NCBI GenBank assembly: GCA_023423065.1
Contig: JAFAGC010000048.1
Location: 1 to 6,937, forward strand
Direction: 5' to 3'
DNA length: 6,937 nt
Origin: Pseudomonadota bacterium
GTDB taxonomy: Bacteria; Pseudomonadota; Gammaproteobacteria; Steroidobacterales; Steroidobacteraceae
Positions 1 to 5,654 of the stretch are shown one piece after another. Position numbers and translations under genes: made by a program. Below the pieces are notes generated by a model, which was not told the origin of the DNA, did no database searches, and worked only from the letters and a program-made list of their open reading frames with translations. Position 1 is the first letter of the stretch. Every line of letters begins with the position of its first letter.

Positions 1-66
1 GACCACAACCTTGTATTGGCCAGAAGCACTTCGAAGATCGGTCGCAGTACGCTCGAAATGAAATAA
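1..66 (+). CDS. Possible C-terminal tail of an upstream gene (partial)
   Basis: Frame 1 is open from the window edge for 21 codons and stops at TAA 64-66, only 3 bp before a U-tailed hairpin on the same strand. A stop directly followed by a terminator is what the end of a plus-strand gene looks like. The tail ends in IGRSTLEMK and matches no family I recognise. Twenty-one codons are too few to establish coding, so the stretch could equally be non-coding DNA downstream of the minus-strand tRNA. No start is visible in the window. Confidence 0.22.
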   Translation, partial: DHNLVLARSTSKIGRSTLEMK

Positions 67-69
67 AGA

Positions 70-96
70 GGCTCGGTCAGCGACCGGGCCTTTTCA
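70..96 (+). terminator. Rho-independent terminator hairpin, possibly bidirectional
   Basis: The arms GGCTCGGTC (70-78) and GACCGGGCC (82-90) form a 9-bp stem with one G-U wobble and a 3-nt loop, followed by TTTTCATTT. On the minus strand the same hairpin has one C-A mismatch and is followed by TCTTTATTT. It therefore suits a plus-strand gene best, but it also lies 10-35 bp downstream of the minus-strand tRNA and could end that transcript too. Confidence 0.7.
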
Positions 97-103
97 TTTC
101 AAT

Positions 104-180
104 TGGCGCGCCCGGAGAGATTCGAACTCCCGACCACCTGGTTCGAAGCCAGGTGCTCTATCCAGCTGAGCTACGGGCGC
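104..180 (-). tRNA. tRNA-Arg, anticodon UCG
   Basis: Read on the minus strand, this 77-nt stretch folds as a complete cloverleaf. The acceptor GCGCCCG pairs with CGGGCGC. The D arm is GCTC-loop-GAGC. The anticodon stem CCTGG/CCAGG encloses the loop CTTCGAA, which gives anticodon TCG (decodes CGA, arginine). The T arm is GGGAG-TTCGAAT-CTCTC with one G-U pair. The discriminator is G (107) and CCA is encoded in the DNA (104-106). All stems are intact, so it should be functional. It diverges from the signal peptidase gene and is followed by the hairpin at 70-90. Its 3' end faces the left window edge, a common integration site for mobile elements, but no integrase or duplicated tRNA end is visible here. 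Confidence 0.97.
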
Positions 181-190
181 GTGGGGTGGG

Positions 191-196
191 ATTCTA
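191..196 (-). promoter_or_regulatory. Likely -10 element of the tRNA-Arg promoter
   Basis: On the minus strand TAGAAT (5 of 6 matches to TATAAT) ends 10 nt before the mature tRNA 5' end. The intervening CCCACCCCAC is a C-rich discriminator of the kind found at growth-rate-regulated stable-RNA promoters. No good -35 box lies at 16-18 bp; the nearest candidate, TTGCCG (217-222), is 20 bp away. The implied 5' leader would be only a few nucleotides. Confidence 0.4.
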
Positions 197-277
197 TCCG
201 CAATCGGTCTTGAGGTCGGCAAGCGCGGAACCGGAGGCCCCGCGGGCCGGTCAACGCCTGAAACCCGGAGGCTCCCG

Positions 278-982
278 ATGACGCATTCAACAGAACCAAG
301 AACGAAGGCGAAGCGTTTCTGGCACGAATACCGCGGCACCCTCTTCTTTCTCTTGGCGATGCTCATGTTCCGTTCCGCCTGGGCGGATTGGATGACGGTG
401 CCTACCGGATCGATGAATCCGACCATCATCGAAGGCGACCGGATCCTCGTGGACAAACACGTTTTCGGATTGCGCCTGCCGTGGACGCTGGTGCGGCTCA
501 CCGACGGCCGCGATCCCGAGCGCGGCGAAATCGTCGTGTTCGATTCGCCGGCGGACGGCACTTCGCTCGTGAAGCGGCTCGTCGGCGTTCCGGGCGACAT
601 CGTCGCGCTCGACGAGCGCGGACTCATGATCAATGGCGAATACGCTACCTACTCGACCGGCGAAGTCGCGCGGGTCGGATCGCTGCTCGAATCCGCGCGG
701 GAGCGCCAGCCAACGGTATATCGCGAATACGGGCCACTTCCCGAACACGACATGATGCGCATGGCGATCCCGAGCGATCGGCAGTACTTCGGCCCGGTGC
801 GCGTGCCGGACGGCATGTACCTCATGCTCGGCGACAACCGCGACAACAGCGCGGACTCGCGTTACTTCGGATTCGTGCCGCGCCGGAACATCGTCGGGCT
901 CACCTCGCGGGTCGCGGTGTCCTTCAACCCCGACAACTACTACCTACCCCGCCGCGACCGCTGGTTCACGCCTCTCGAATAG
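278..982 (+). CDS. lepB: Signal peptidase I (S26 family), short form
   Basis: This is a 234-residue membrane-anchored serine protease that would remove signal peptides from Sec- or Tat-exported proteins at the periplasmic face. Residues 21-36 form a single hydrophobic N-terminal segment. The nucleophile is Ser45 in PTGSMNPT (box B), and the general base is Lys99 in SLVKRLVG (box D), 54 residues later, close to the E. coli LepB spacing. Box E, GDNRDNSADSR, begins at Gly185. All catalytic boxes are intact. The protein is shorter than E. coli LepB (about 324 residues), lacking the first of its two membrane segments and much of its second domain. The start is ATG 278, preceded by GGAGG (267-271) at 6 nt spacing. 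It is not beside lepA or rnc, its usual partners, so it may be an extra paralogue. It is unrelated in function to the sugar genes and convergent with the dehydratase. Confidence 0.95.
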   Translation: MTHSTEPRTKAKRFWHEYRGTLFFLLAMLMFRSAWADWMTVPTGSMNPTIIEGDRILVDKHVFGLRLPWTLVRLTDGRDPERGEIVVFDSPADGTSLVKRLVGVPGDIVALDERGLMINGEYATYSTGEVARVGSLLESARERQPTVYREYGPLPEHDMMRMAIPSDRQYFGPVRVPDGMYLMLGDNRDNSADSRYFGFVPRRNIVGLTSRVAVSFNPDNYYLPRRDRWFTPLE

Positions 983-1024
983 TTTTACCGGATTGCGGTG
1001 CCAGGCACCGTAATCCGGCAAAAC
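983..1024. repeat. Long imperfect palindrome in the convergent intergenic gap
   Basis: The whole 42-bp space between the two convergent stop codons is an inverted repeat. CCGGATTGCGGTGCC (988-1002) pairs with GGCACCGTAATCCGG (1004-1018) around a 1-nt centre, with a single G-T position. The stem is extended by TTTT (983-986) and AAAA (1020-1023) across an a/c mismatch. The T tract precedes and the A tract follows the stem on either strand, the reverse of a classic intrinsic terminator. By position it may still act as a shared transcript end or 3' stabiliser. The core GGTGCCAGGCACC resembles dispersed REP-like palindromes, which is a memory-based inference. Confidence 0.75.
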
Positions 1025-2746
1025 TCAGTGGGAGTCGCGGGTGACGGTGGTGCCGGAGCCGCCGACCAGGAAGTCGAGGTCGGCGCCCTTGTCGGCTTGC
1101 TGCACGTGTTCGACGTACAGCTTGTAGTAGCCGCGCTTCGGGGGCTCGGGGGCCTTCCAGGCGGCGCGGCGCTTCGCGAGCTCGGCGTCGCTCACGTCGA
1201 GATGCAATCTGCGCGCGGCCACGTCCAGTTCGATGAAGTCGCCGGTCTGCACCAGCGCCAGGGGGCCACCGGCGGCGGACTCGGGCGCGACGTGCAACAC
1301 GACCGTGCCGTACGCGGTGCCGCTCATGCGCGCATCGGAGATGCGCACCATGTCGGTGATGCCCTTGCGCAGCACCTTCGGCGGCAGCGGCATGTTGCCG
1401 ACCTCGGCCATGCCGGGATAACCCTTCGGGCCGCAGCCCTTCAGCACCATGACGCTGTTCTCGTCGATGTCGAGATTCTCGTCGTCGATCTTCGCCTTGA
1501 AGTCCTCGATCGACTCGAACACCACGGCCTTGCCGCGATGCTTGAGTAGTTTGGGAGTCGCCGCGGACGGCTTGATCACCGCGCCGTCGGGCGCGAGGTT
1601 GCCGCGCAGGATCGCGATGCCGGCCTTGTCCTTGAACGGCTCGCCGAACTGCTTGATGACGTCGCGATTCCAGCAGGGCGCGCTCGCGATGTTCTCGCCC
1701 ACCGTCCTGCCGTTCGCGGTCAACGCATCATTGTTGAGCACGTGCGCGATCTCGCGCAGCACCGCGGGCAGACCGCCGGCGTAATAGAAGTCTTCCATCA
1801 GGTATTTGCCCGACGGCTGCAGGTCGAGCAGGCAGGGCAGCTGCGAAGCGAGCTTGTCCCAGTCGTCGAGCTCGAGCTTCACGCCGAGCCGGCCCGCGAG
1901 CGCGAGTAGATGGATGACGGAGTTCGTCGAACCGCCGATCGCGGCGTTGGCCTTGATCGCGTTTTCGAACGCCGCGCGCGTGAGGATCTTCGAGAGCACG
2001 AGGTCCTCGCGCACCATTTCGACGATCCGCCGGCCGGACAACTGCGCGAGCCGGTAACGCTGCGCATCGACCGCGGGAATGGCCGCGTTGCCGGGCAGCG
2101 AAACGCCGAGCGCCTCGACCATGCTCGCCATCGTCGACGCCGTTCCCATGGTCATGCAGTGGCCCTTCGACCGATGCATACAGGATTCGGCAGCCGTGAA
2201 TTCATCTTTTGACATCTTTCCCGCGCGCACGTCCTCCGACATCTGCCAGACGCCGGTGCCGGACCCTATCTGCTTGCCGCGATAGTGACCCGACAACATC
2301 GGGCCGCCCGAGATGCCGATGGTGGGCAGATCGCAACTCGCCGCGCCCATGAGCAGCGATGGCGTGGTTTTGTCGCAACCCATCAGCAACACGACGCCGT
2401 CGATCGGATTGCCGCGGATCGACTCCTCGACATCCATGCTCGCGAGATTGCGGAACAACATCGCGGTCGGCTTGAGCTGCGTCTCGCCGAGCGACATCAC
2501 CGGAAATTCCAGCGGAAAACCGCCTGCTTCGTACACGCCGCGTTTCACGAACTCGGCGATCTCGCGGAAGTGGCCGTTGCAGGGCGTGAGCTCGGACCAC
2601 GTGTTGCAGATGCCGATGACCGGGCGGCCATCGAACAAGTCATCGGGATAGCCCTGGTTCTTGAGCCAGCTGCGATGGATGAAGCCGTCCTTATCCTGCT
2701 TGCCGAACCAGTCCTGGCTTCGCAGCCGCTTCACTTTCGAATCCAT
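1025..2746 (-). CDS. IlvD/Edd family dehydratase, probable L-arabinonate (D-galactonate) dehydratase
   Basis: This 573-residue cytoplasmic iron-sulfur enzyme would dehydrate a sugar acid to its 2-keto-3-deoxy form. The three predicted [2Fe-2S] cysteines are Cys56 (TPCNGH), Cys124 (GCDKTTP) and Cys197 (KGHCMTMGTAST). Their spacings of 68 and 73 equal those I recall for Rhizobium leguminosarum L-arabinonate dehydratase (59/127/200). Lys126 is the equivalent of the carbamylated magnesium-binding lysine. Ser475 in DARMSGT is the catalytic serine. The N-terminus RLRSQDWFGKQDKDGF also points to this clade rather than to IlvD, Edd or Caulobacter XylD. The start is ATG 2746, with AGAGG (2754-2758) 7 nt upstream; an in-frame GTG at 2776 lacks this support. 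It is divergent from the sugar dehydrogenase operon and shares its control region, so co-regulation is likely. The exact substrate (L-arabinonate, D-galactonate or D-fuconate) cannot be read from the sequence. In Azospirillum the equivalent gene is called araC, not to be confused with the regulator. Confidence 0.93.
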   Translation of the reverse strand: MDSKVKRLRSQDWFGKQDKDGFIHRSWLKNQGYPDDLFDGRPVIGICNTWSELTPCNGHFREIAEFVKRGVYEAGGFPLEFPVMSLGETQLKPTAMLFRNLASMDVEESIRGNPIDGVVLLMGCDKTTPSLLMGAASCDLPTIGISGGPMLSGHYRGKQIGSGTGVWQMSEDVRAGKMSKDEFTAAESCMHRSKGHCMTMGTASTMASMVEALGVSLPGNAAIPAVDAQRYRLAQLSGRRIVEMVREDLVLSKILTRAAFENAIKANAAIGGSTNSVIHLLALAGRLGVKLELDDWDKLASQLPCLLDLQPSGKYLMEDFYYAGGLPAVLREIAHVLNNDALTANGRTVGENIASAPCWNRDVIKQFGEPFKDKAGIAILRGNLAPDGAVIKPSAATPKLLKHRGKAVVFESIEDFKAKIDDENLDIDENSVMVLKGCGPKGYPGMAEVGNMPLPPKVLRKGITDMVRISDARMSGTAYGTVVLHVAPESAAGGPLALVQTGDFIELDVAARRLHLDVSDAELAKRRAAWKAPEPPKRGYYKLYVEHVQQADKGADLDFLVGGSGTTVTRDSH

Positions 2747-2777
2747 CGTCACGCCTCTGAAATTGCAGACGCGCACC

Positions 2778-2797
2778 TTCGCACAAGCGCTGGCGAA
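2778..2797. promoter_or_regulatory. Candidate operator, inverted repeat TTCGC-N10-GCGAA
   Basis: TTCGC (2778-2782) and GCGAA (2793-2797) are 5-bp inverted arms 10 bp apart. They lie just upstream of the plus-strand -10 box, between the divergent dehydratase and dehydrogenase genes. A dimeric sugar-responsive repressor bound here could block both promoters. Five-base arms can arise by chance, and no regulator gene is in the window to match it to. Confidence 0.25.
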
Positions 2798-2800
2798 ATA

Positions 2801-2828
2801 TCTATACTCCGGCGATTCCTGTTTTCAC
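2801..2828 (-). promoter_or_regulatory. Candidate promoter of the dehydratase gene
   Basis: On the minus strand GTGAAA (2823-2828) and TATAGA (2801-2806) are 16 bp apart and lie about 55 bp upstream of the dehydratase start. Each box only partly matches the sigma-70 consensus. The -10 box overlaps the plus-strand -10 box in the same AT-rich stretch, so the two promoters may compete for polymerase or be switched together. Confidence 0.35.
2803..2808 (+). promoter_or_regulatory. Candidate -10 element of the sugar operon
   Basis: TATACT matches TATAAT at 5 of 6 positions and lies 46 bp upstream of the dehydrogenase ATG, in the only AT-rich patch of the divergent gap. The -35 region is poor: TTCGCA at 2778 is 19 bp away. 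That would suit an activator-dependent or weak basal promoter. Confidence 0.4.
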
Positions 2829-2830
2829 TT

Positions 2831-2850
2831 GCTTGAGACAGCTTGAGACA
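2831..2850 (+). repeat. Perfect 10-bp tandem duplication in the leader of the dehydrogenase gene
   Basis: GCTTGAGACA occurs twice in direct succession, ending 4 bp before the ATG at 2855. The second copy supplies the only Shine-Dalgarno-like bases (GAGA, 2845-2848, 6 nt from the ATG) and an alternative in-frame TTG at 2843. The copies are one helical turn apart, so they could also be a doubled protein-binding half-site. Confidence 0.8.
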
Positions 2851-2854
2851 TTCG

Positions 2855-3655
2855 ATGCCCGTAGACCGTCGCGATTCCACCGCCGCCCTGACCGGGGGAG
2901 CAATCTACCCGTCTCTGAGGGGTCGCAGCGTGTTCATCACGGGCGGTGGCTCGGGAATTGGCGCTTGTTTGACCGAGGCATTCGCAAGACAGGGATCGCT
3001 CGTTGCATTTGTTGATATCGCAGAAGCTCCCTCGCTGGCTCTCGTGGACAAGATTGAGAAAGAGGGACATCCCCGCCCTTGGTTCCGCAAGACCGACGTC
3101 ACGGACATCCCCGCGCTGCTGGCGGCTATCCGCGATGCCGCGCGCGACCTCGGCGACTTTCACGTCCTCGTCAACAACGTGGCCAACGACGAGCGCCACA
3201 ACTTCATGGACGTCACGCCCGAGTACTACGACAACCGCATCGCGGTGAACCAGCGGCCGGCGTTCTTCGCGATGCAGGCGGTCGTGCCCGGCATGAAGAA
3301 GATGGGCGGTGGTTCCATCATCAACTTCGGTTCCAACTCCTACGGAGCGAAGGGCCGCAACATGTCGGTCTACACCACGGCCAAGTCGTCCGTGATCGGT
3401 CTGACGCGCGGCATGGCCGCCGAACTCGGCGAGCACCGCATCCGCGTCAACGTGATCACGCCGGGCTGGATCATGACCCAGCGCCAGGTCGAGAAGTGGC
3501 TGACGCCCGAGGGCGAGATGGAGATCAAGCGCAACCAGGTGCTGCCCGACAAGGTGCAGCCCGAGGACGTCGCGCCGCTCGCCCTGTTCCTCGCCTCCGA
3601 TGACGCCCGTGCCTGCTCCGCCCAGGAATACATCGTCGACGCCGGCTGGCTCTAA
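2855..3655 (+). CDS. SDR family sugar 1-dehydrogenase, XylB-like (probable L-arabinose/D-galactose 1-dehydrogenase)
   Basis: This 266-residue Rossmann-fold enzyme would oxidise an aldose at C1 to its lactone with NAD(P)+. The cofactor loop is TGGGSGIG (29-36). Asp54 at the end of beta-2 favours NAD. NNVAN (107-111) stands in for the usual NNAG. The catalytic residues are Ser160 (INFGSNS), Tyr173 and Lys177 (YTTAK). Long stretches resemble Caulobacter D-xylose dehydrogenase XylB as I recall it: AIYPSL before the Rossmann strand, NDERH after the NN motif, VPGMKK, a TPEGE segment, and a C-terminal EY-x2-DAGW. Substrate cannot be decided from this; the neighbouring arabinonate-type dehydratase and YtfQ-like transporter point to L-arabinose or D-galactose rather than xylose. 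ATG 2855 is chosen over TTG 2843, which lies inside the tandem repeat; the ribosome site is weak. It is first in the operon. Codon use in the first third differs sharply from the rest. Confidence 0.92.
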   Translation: MPVDRRDSTAALTGGAIYPSLRGRSVFITGGGSGIGACLTEAFARQGSLVAFVDIAEAPSLALVDKIEKEGHPRPWFRKTDVTDIPALLAAIRDAARDLGDFHVLVNNVANDERHNFMDVTPEYYDNRIAVNQRPAFFAMQAVVPGMKKMGGGSIINFGSNSYGAKGRNMSVYTTAKSSVIGLTRGMAAELGEHRIRVNVITPGWIMTQRQVEKWLTPEGEMEIKRNQVLPDKVQPEDVAPLALFLASDDARACSAQEYIVDAGWL

Positions 3656-3658
3656 CTA

Positions 3659-4651
3659 ATGAAACTGCTGCAATACATCGATTCCGGACGGACGCGCGTC
3701 GCGCGCGTCGACCAGGACGGCTCCCTGCGTCCGCTGGCCCGTTTCACCACCACGTATCAACTCGCCGAGCGCGCCATCGCCGAGCGCCGCACGCTCGATG
3801 ACATGGTGAACGCGGAGGCGCTCGACGCGCCGATTTCGTACGACGACCTGCTGCGCGACGGCCGGCTGCTGCCGCCGCTCACGCATCCCGACCCGGCGCA
3901 CACGCTGGTCGCGGGCACCGGTCTCACGCATCTCGGCAGCGCCGCGGCGCGCGATGCGATGCATCAGAAGATATCCGGCCAGGCCGAGCTCACCGACTCC
4001 ATGAAGATGTTCAAGTGGGGCGTCGAAGGCGGCAAGCCGAAGGGCGACGAACCCGGCACGCAGCCGGAATGGTTCTACAAGGGCAACGGCTCGAACGTCG
4101 TCGCGTGCGGGCAGCCCATCCGGTCGCCCGACTTCGCGGAAGACCACGGCGAGGAGCCCGAGCTCGTCGGCCTCTACATCATCGACGACAACGGCCGGCC
4201 GCACCGTCTCGGATTCGCGATCGGCAACGAGTTCTCCGACCACGTCACCGAGCGCCGCAACTACCTGCTGCTCGCGCACTCGAAGCTGCGCCAGTGCGGC
4301 GTGGGCCCGATGCTCAACACCGGCCCCCTGCCCGCGCACCTGGAAGGCACGAGCCGAATCCGCCGCGGCGCCGAGGTGTTGTGGCAGAAGCCCTTCCTCA
4401 CGGGAGAAGCGAACATGAGCCACTCGTTCGCGAACCTCGAGTATCACCACTTCAAATACCGGCAGCACCGCGTGCCGGGCGACGTGCACGTGCATTTCTT
4501 CGGCACGGCGACCGTGAGCTGCGCCGACGGTATCAAGACTCGGGCGGGCGACGTGTTCGAGATCGACCTGCCGGCGCTCGGAGCGCCGCTCATCAATGAA
4601 CTCGCGATCGAGCCGGGCGGCCTCGGGCCCAACTCAACCGGCCTGCTTTAG
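3659..4651 (+). CDS. gguC: AraD1/GguC family FAH-fold protein, probable 2-keto-3-deoxy-sugar-acid dehydratase
   Basis: This 330-residue protein has the fumarylacetoacetate hydrolase fold in its C-terminal half. Glu166 and Glu168 (EEPELV) align with the family's acidic metal ligands. Glu191 in GNEFSDH sits where most FAH proteins have NDxSxRD. Lys209 follows 18 residues later. Length and sequence fit the AraD1/GguC group, named from the Agrobacterium chvE-gguABC sugar-transport locus. FAH-fold relatives such as Caulobacter XylX dehydrate 2-keto-3-deoxy-pentonates. Here it follows a sugar dehydrogenase and faces a sugar-acid dehydratase, so the likely job is 2-keto-3-deoxy-L-arabinonate to alpha-ketoglutarate semialdehyde. 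That activity is inferred from context. The ATG begins 3 bp after the dehydrogenase stop with no clear Shine-Dalgarno, suggesting translational coupling. No signal peptide is present, so it is cytoplasmic. Confidence 0.88.
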   Translation: MKLLQYIDSGRTRVARVDQDGSLRPLARFTTTYQLAERAIAERRTLDDMVNAEALDAPISYDDLLRDGRLLPPLTHPDPAHTLVAGTGLTHLGSAAARDAMHQKISGQAELTDSMKMFKWGVEGGKPKGDEPGTQPEWFYKGNGSNVVACGQPIRSPDFAEDHGEEPELVGLYIIDDNGRPHRLGFAIGNEFSDHVTERRNYLLLAHSKLRQCGVGPMLNTGPLPAHLEGTSRIRRGAEVLWQKPFLTGEANMSHSFANLEYHHFKYRQHRVPGDVHVHFFGTATVSCADGIKTRAGDVFEIDLPALGAPLINELAIEPGGLGPNSTGLL

Positions 4652-4668
4652 TCAACGGGGGGAAATCC

Positions 4669-5643
4669 ATGTCACACATCTCGCGCCGCTTCGGCCCGAT
4701 CCTCGCCTGCATCGCCATGGTCGGCGCCCTGCTTCTCGCAGGTTGTGCGCGTGAAGACAAGGATGACCGCATCGTGCTCGGCTTCAGCCAGATCGGCGCC
4801 GAGAGCGAGTGGCGCACCGCGAACACGGAATCCATCAAGGCAGCCGCGGCGACCAGCAACATCGACCTGCGCTTCGCCGACGCGCAGCAGAAGCAGGAAA
4901 ACCAGATCAAGGCGATCCGCTCCTTCATCGCGCAGAAGGTGGACGTGATCGCGTTCTCGCCGGTGGTGGAGACCGGCTGGGACACCGTGCTGCAGGAAGC
5001 CAGGACCGCGGGTATTCCCGTCATCCTCACCGACCGCGCGGTGACGGCCGATCCTTCGCTGTACGTGGGTTTCATCGGCTCCGATTTCGTCGAGGAAGGC
5101 CGCAAGGCCGCCCGCTGGGTCCTCGAGGAATTCAAGGAGGTCGCCGGCGACGTGAACATCGTCGAACTACAGGGCACGGTGGGCTCCGCGCCCGCGAACG
5201 ATCGCAAGAAGGGTTTCGAGGAGATCATCGCGGCCGAGCCGCGCTTCAAGATCGTCCGCTCGCAGTCGGGCGACTTCACGCGCTCGAAGGGCAAGGAGCA
5301 GATGGAGTCGATCCTGAAGTCCGAGACCCGCCCCATCCACGTGCTCTACGCGCACAACGACGACATGGCGATCGGCGCGATCCAGGCGATCGAGGAAGCC
5401 GGCAAGAAGCCGGGTAGCGAGATCAAGATCGCGTCGATCGACGCCGTGAAGGGCGCGTTCGAAGCGATGATCGCCGGCAAGCTCAACGTCACCATCGAGT
5501 GCAATCCCCTGCTCGGACCACAACTGATGACCTCGGTGACCGAGGTCGTCGCGGGCCGGCCGATTCCGAAGCGCATCGTCGTCGAGGAAGGCGTGTTCAC
5601 GATGGACACGGCGAAGCAGCACATCCAGTCGCGCACCTACTGA
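4669..5643 (+). CDS. ytfQ: YtfQ-like ABC sugar-binding protein, predicted lipoprotein
   Basis: This 324-residue substrate-binding protein belongs to the CUT2 (ribose/galactofuranose) class. Segments nearly identical to E. coli YtfQ as I recall it include GFSQIGAESEW at the start of the mature domain, ADAQQKQENQIKA, VELQGTVG, DRKKGF, RSQSGDFTRSKGKE and YAHNDDM. YtfQ binds galactofuranose, and related AraU-type proteins bind L-arabinose, so a furanose-capable pentose or hexose ligand is likely. The N-terminus is a signal peptide (Arg6-Arg7, hydrophobic 10-23) ending in the lipobox LAGC with Cys26, so the protein is probably lipid-anchored, unlike the soluble E. coli protein. The ATG is preceded by a strong GGGGGG at 4657-4662. 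It lies 17 bp after the FAH-fold gene and 11 bp before the ATPase, in one operon. It would deliver sugar to the YtfR-type ATPase and permeases presumed to follow. Confidence 0.95.
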   Translation: MSHISRRFGPILACIAMVGALLLAGCAREDKDDRIVLGFSQIGAESEWRTANTESIKAAAATSNIDLRFADAQQKQENQIKAIRSFIAQKVDVIAFSPVVETGWDTVLQEARTAGIPVILTDRAVTADPSLYVGFIGSDFVEEGRKAARWVLEEFKEVAGDVNIVELQGTVGSAPANDRKKGFEEIIAAEPRFKIVRSQSGDFTRSKGKEQMESILKSETRPIHVLYAHNDDMAIGAIQAIEEAGKKPGSEIKIASIDAVKGAFEAMIAGKLNVTIECNPLLGPQLMTSVTEVVAGRPIPKRIVVEEGVFTMDTAKQHIQSRTY

Positions 5644-5654
5644 ACGCGCCGCTC

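Noticed and set aside
104..180. tRNA-Arg 3' end as an occupied phage or island attachment site
   Set aside because: I found no second copy of the tRNA 3' end in the window and no integrase.
227..257. GC-rich inverted bases GGCCC-CGC-GGGCC upstream of lepB
   Set aside because: Only a 5-bp stem with no T tract; expected by chance at this base composition.
94..633. Long minus-strand open frame reading through the tRNA and into lepB
   Set aside because: Its C-terminal part is the typical spurious translation of a tRNA gene, and the rest is antisense to a well-supported lepB.
998..2836. Several plus-strand open frames of 60-183 codons opposite the dehydratase
   Set aside because: They are antisense shadows produced by high GC content. 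The minus frame has intact family motifs throughout.
3656..4495. Minus-strand 279-codon open frame opposite the FAH-fold gene
   Set aside because: It is rich in His, Arg, Val and Ala with no recognisable domain, as expected for the complement of a GC-rich gene that carries clear FAH motifs.
4678..4710. Possible Tat signal (Ser-Arg-Arg-Phe) on the binding protein
   Set aside because: The phenylalanine directly follows the arginine pair, whereas the Tat motif needs one residue between them. A Sec lipoprotein signal with a lipobox explains the sequence better.
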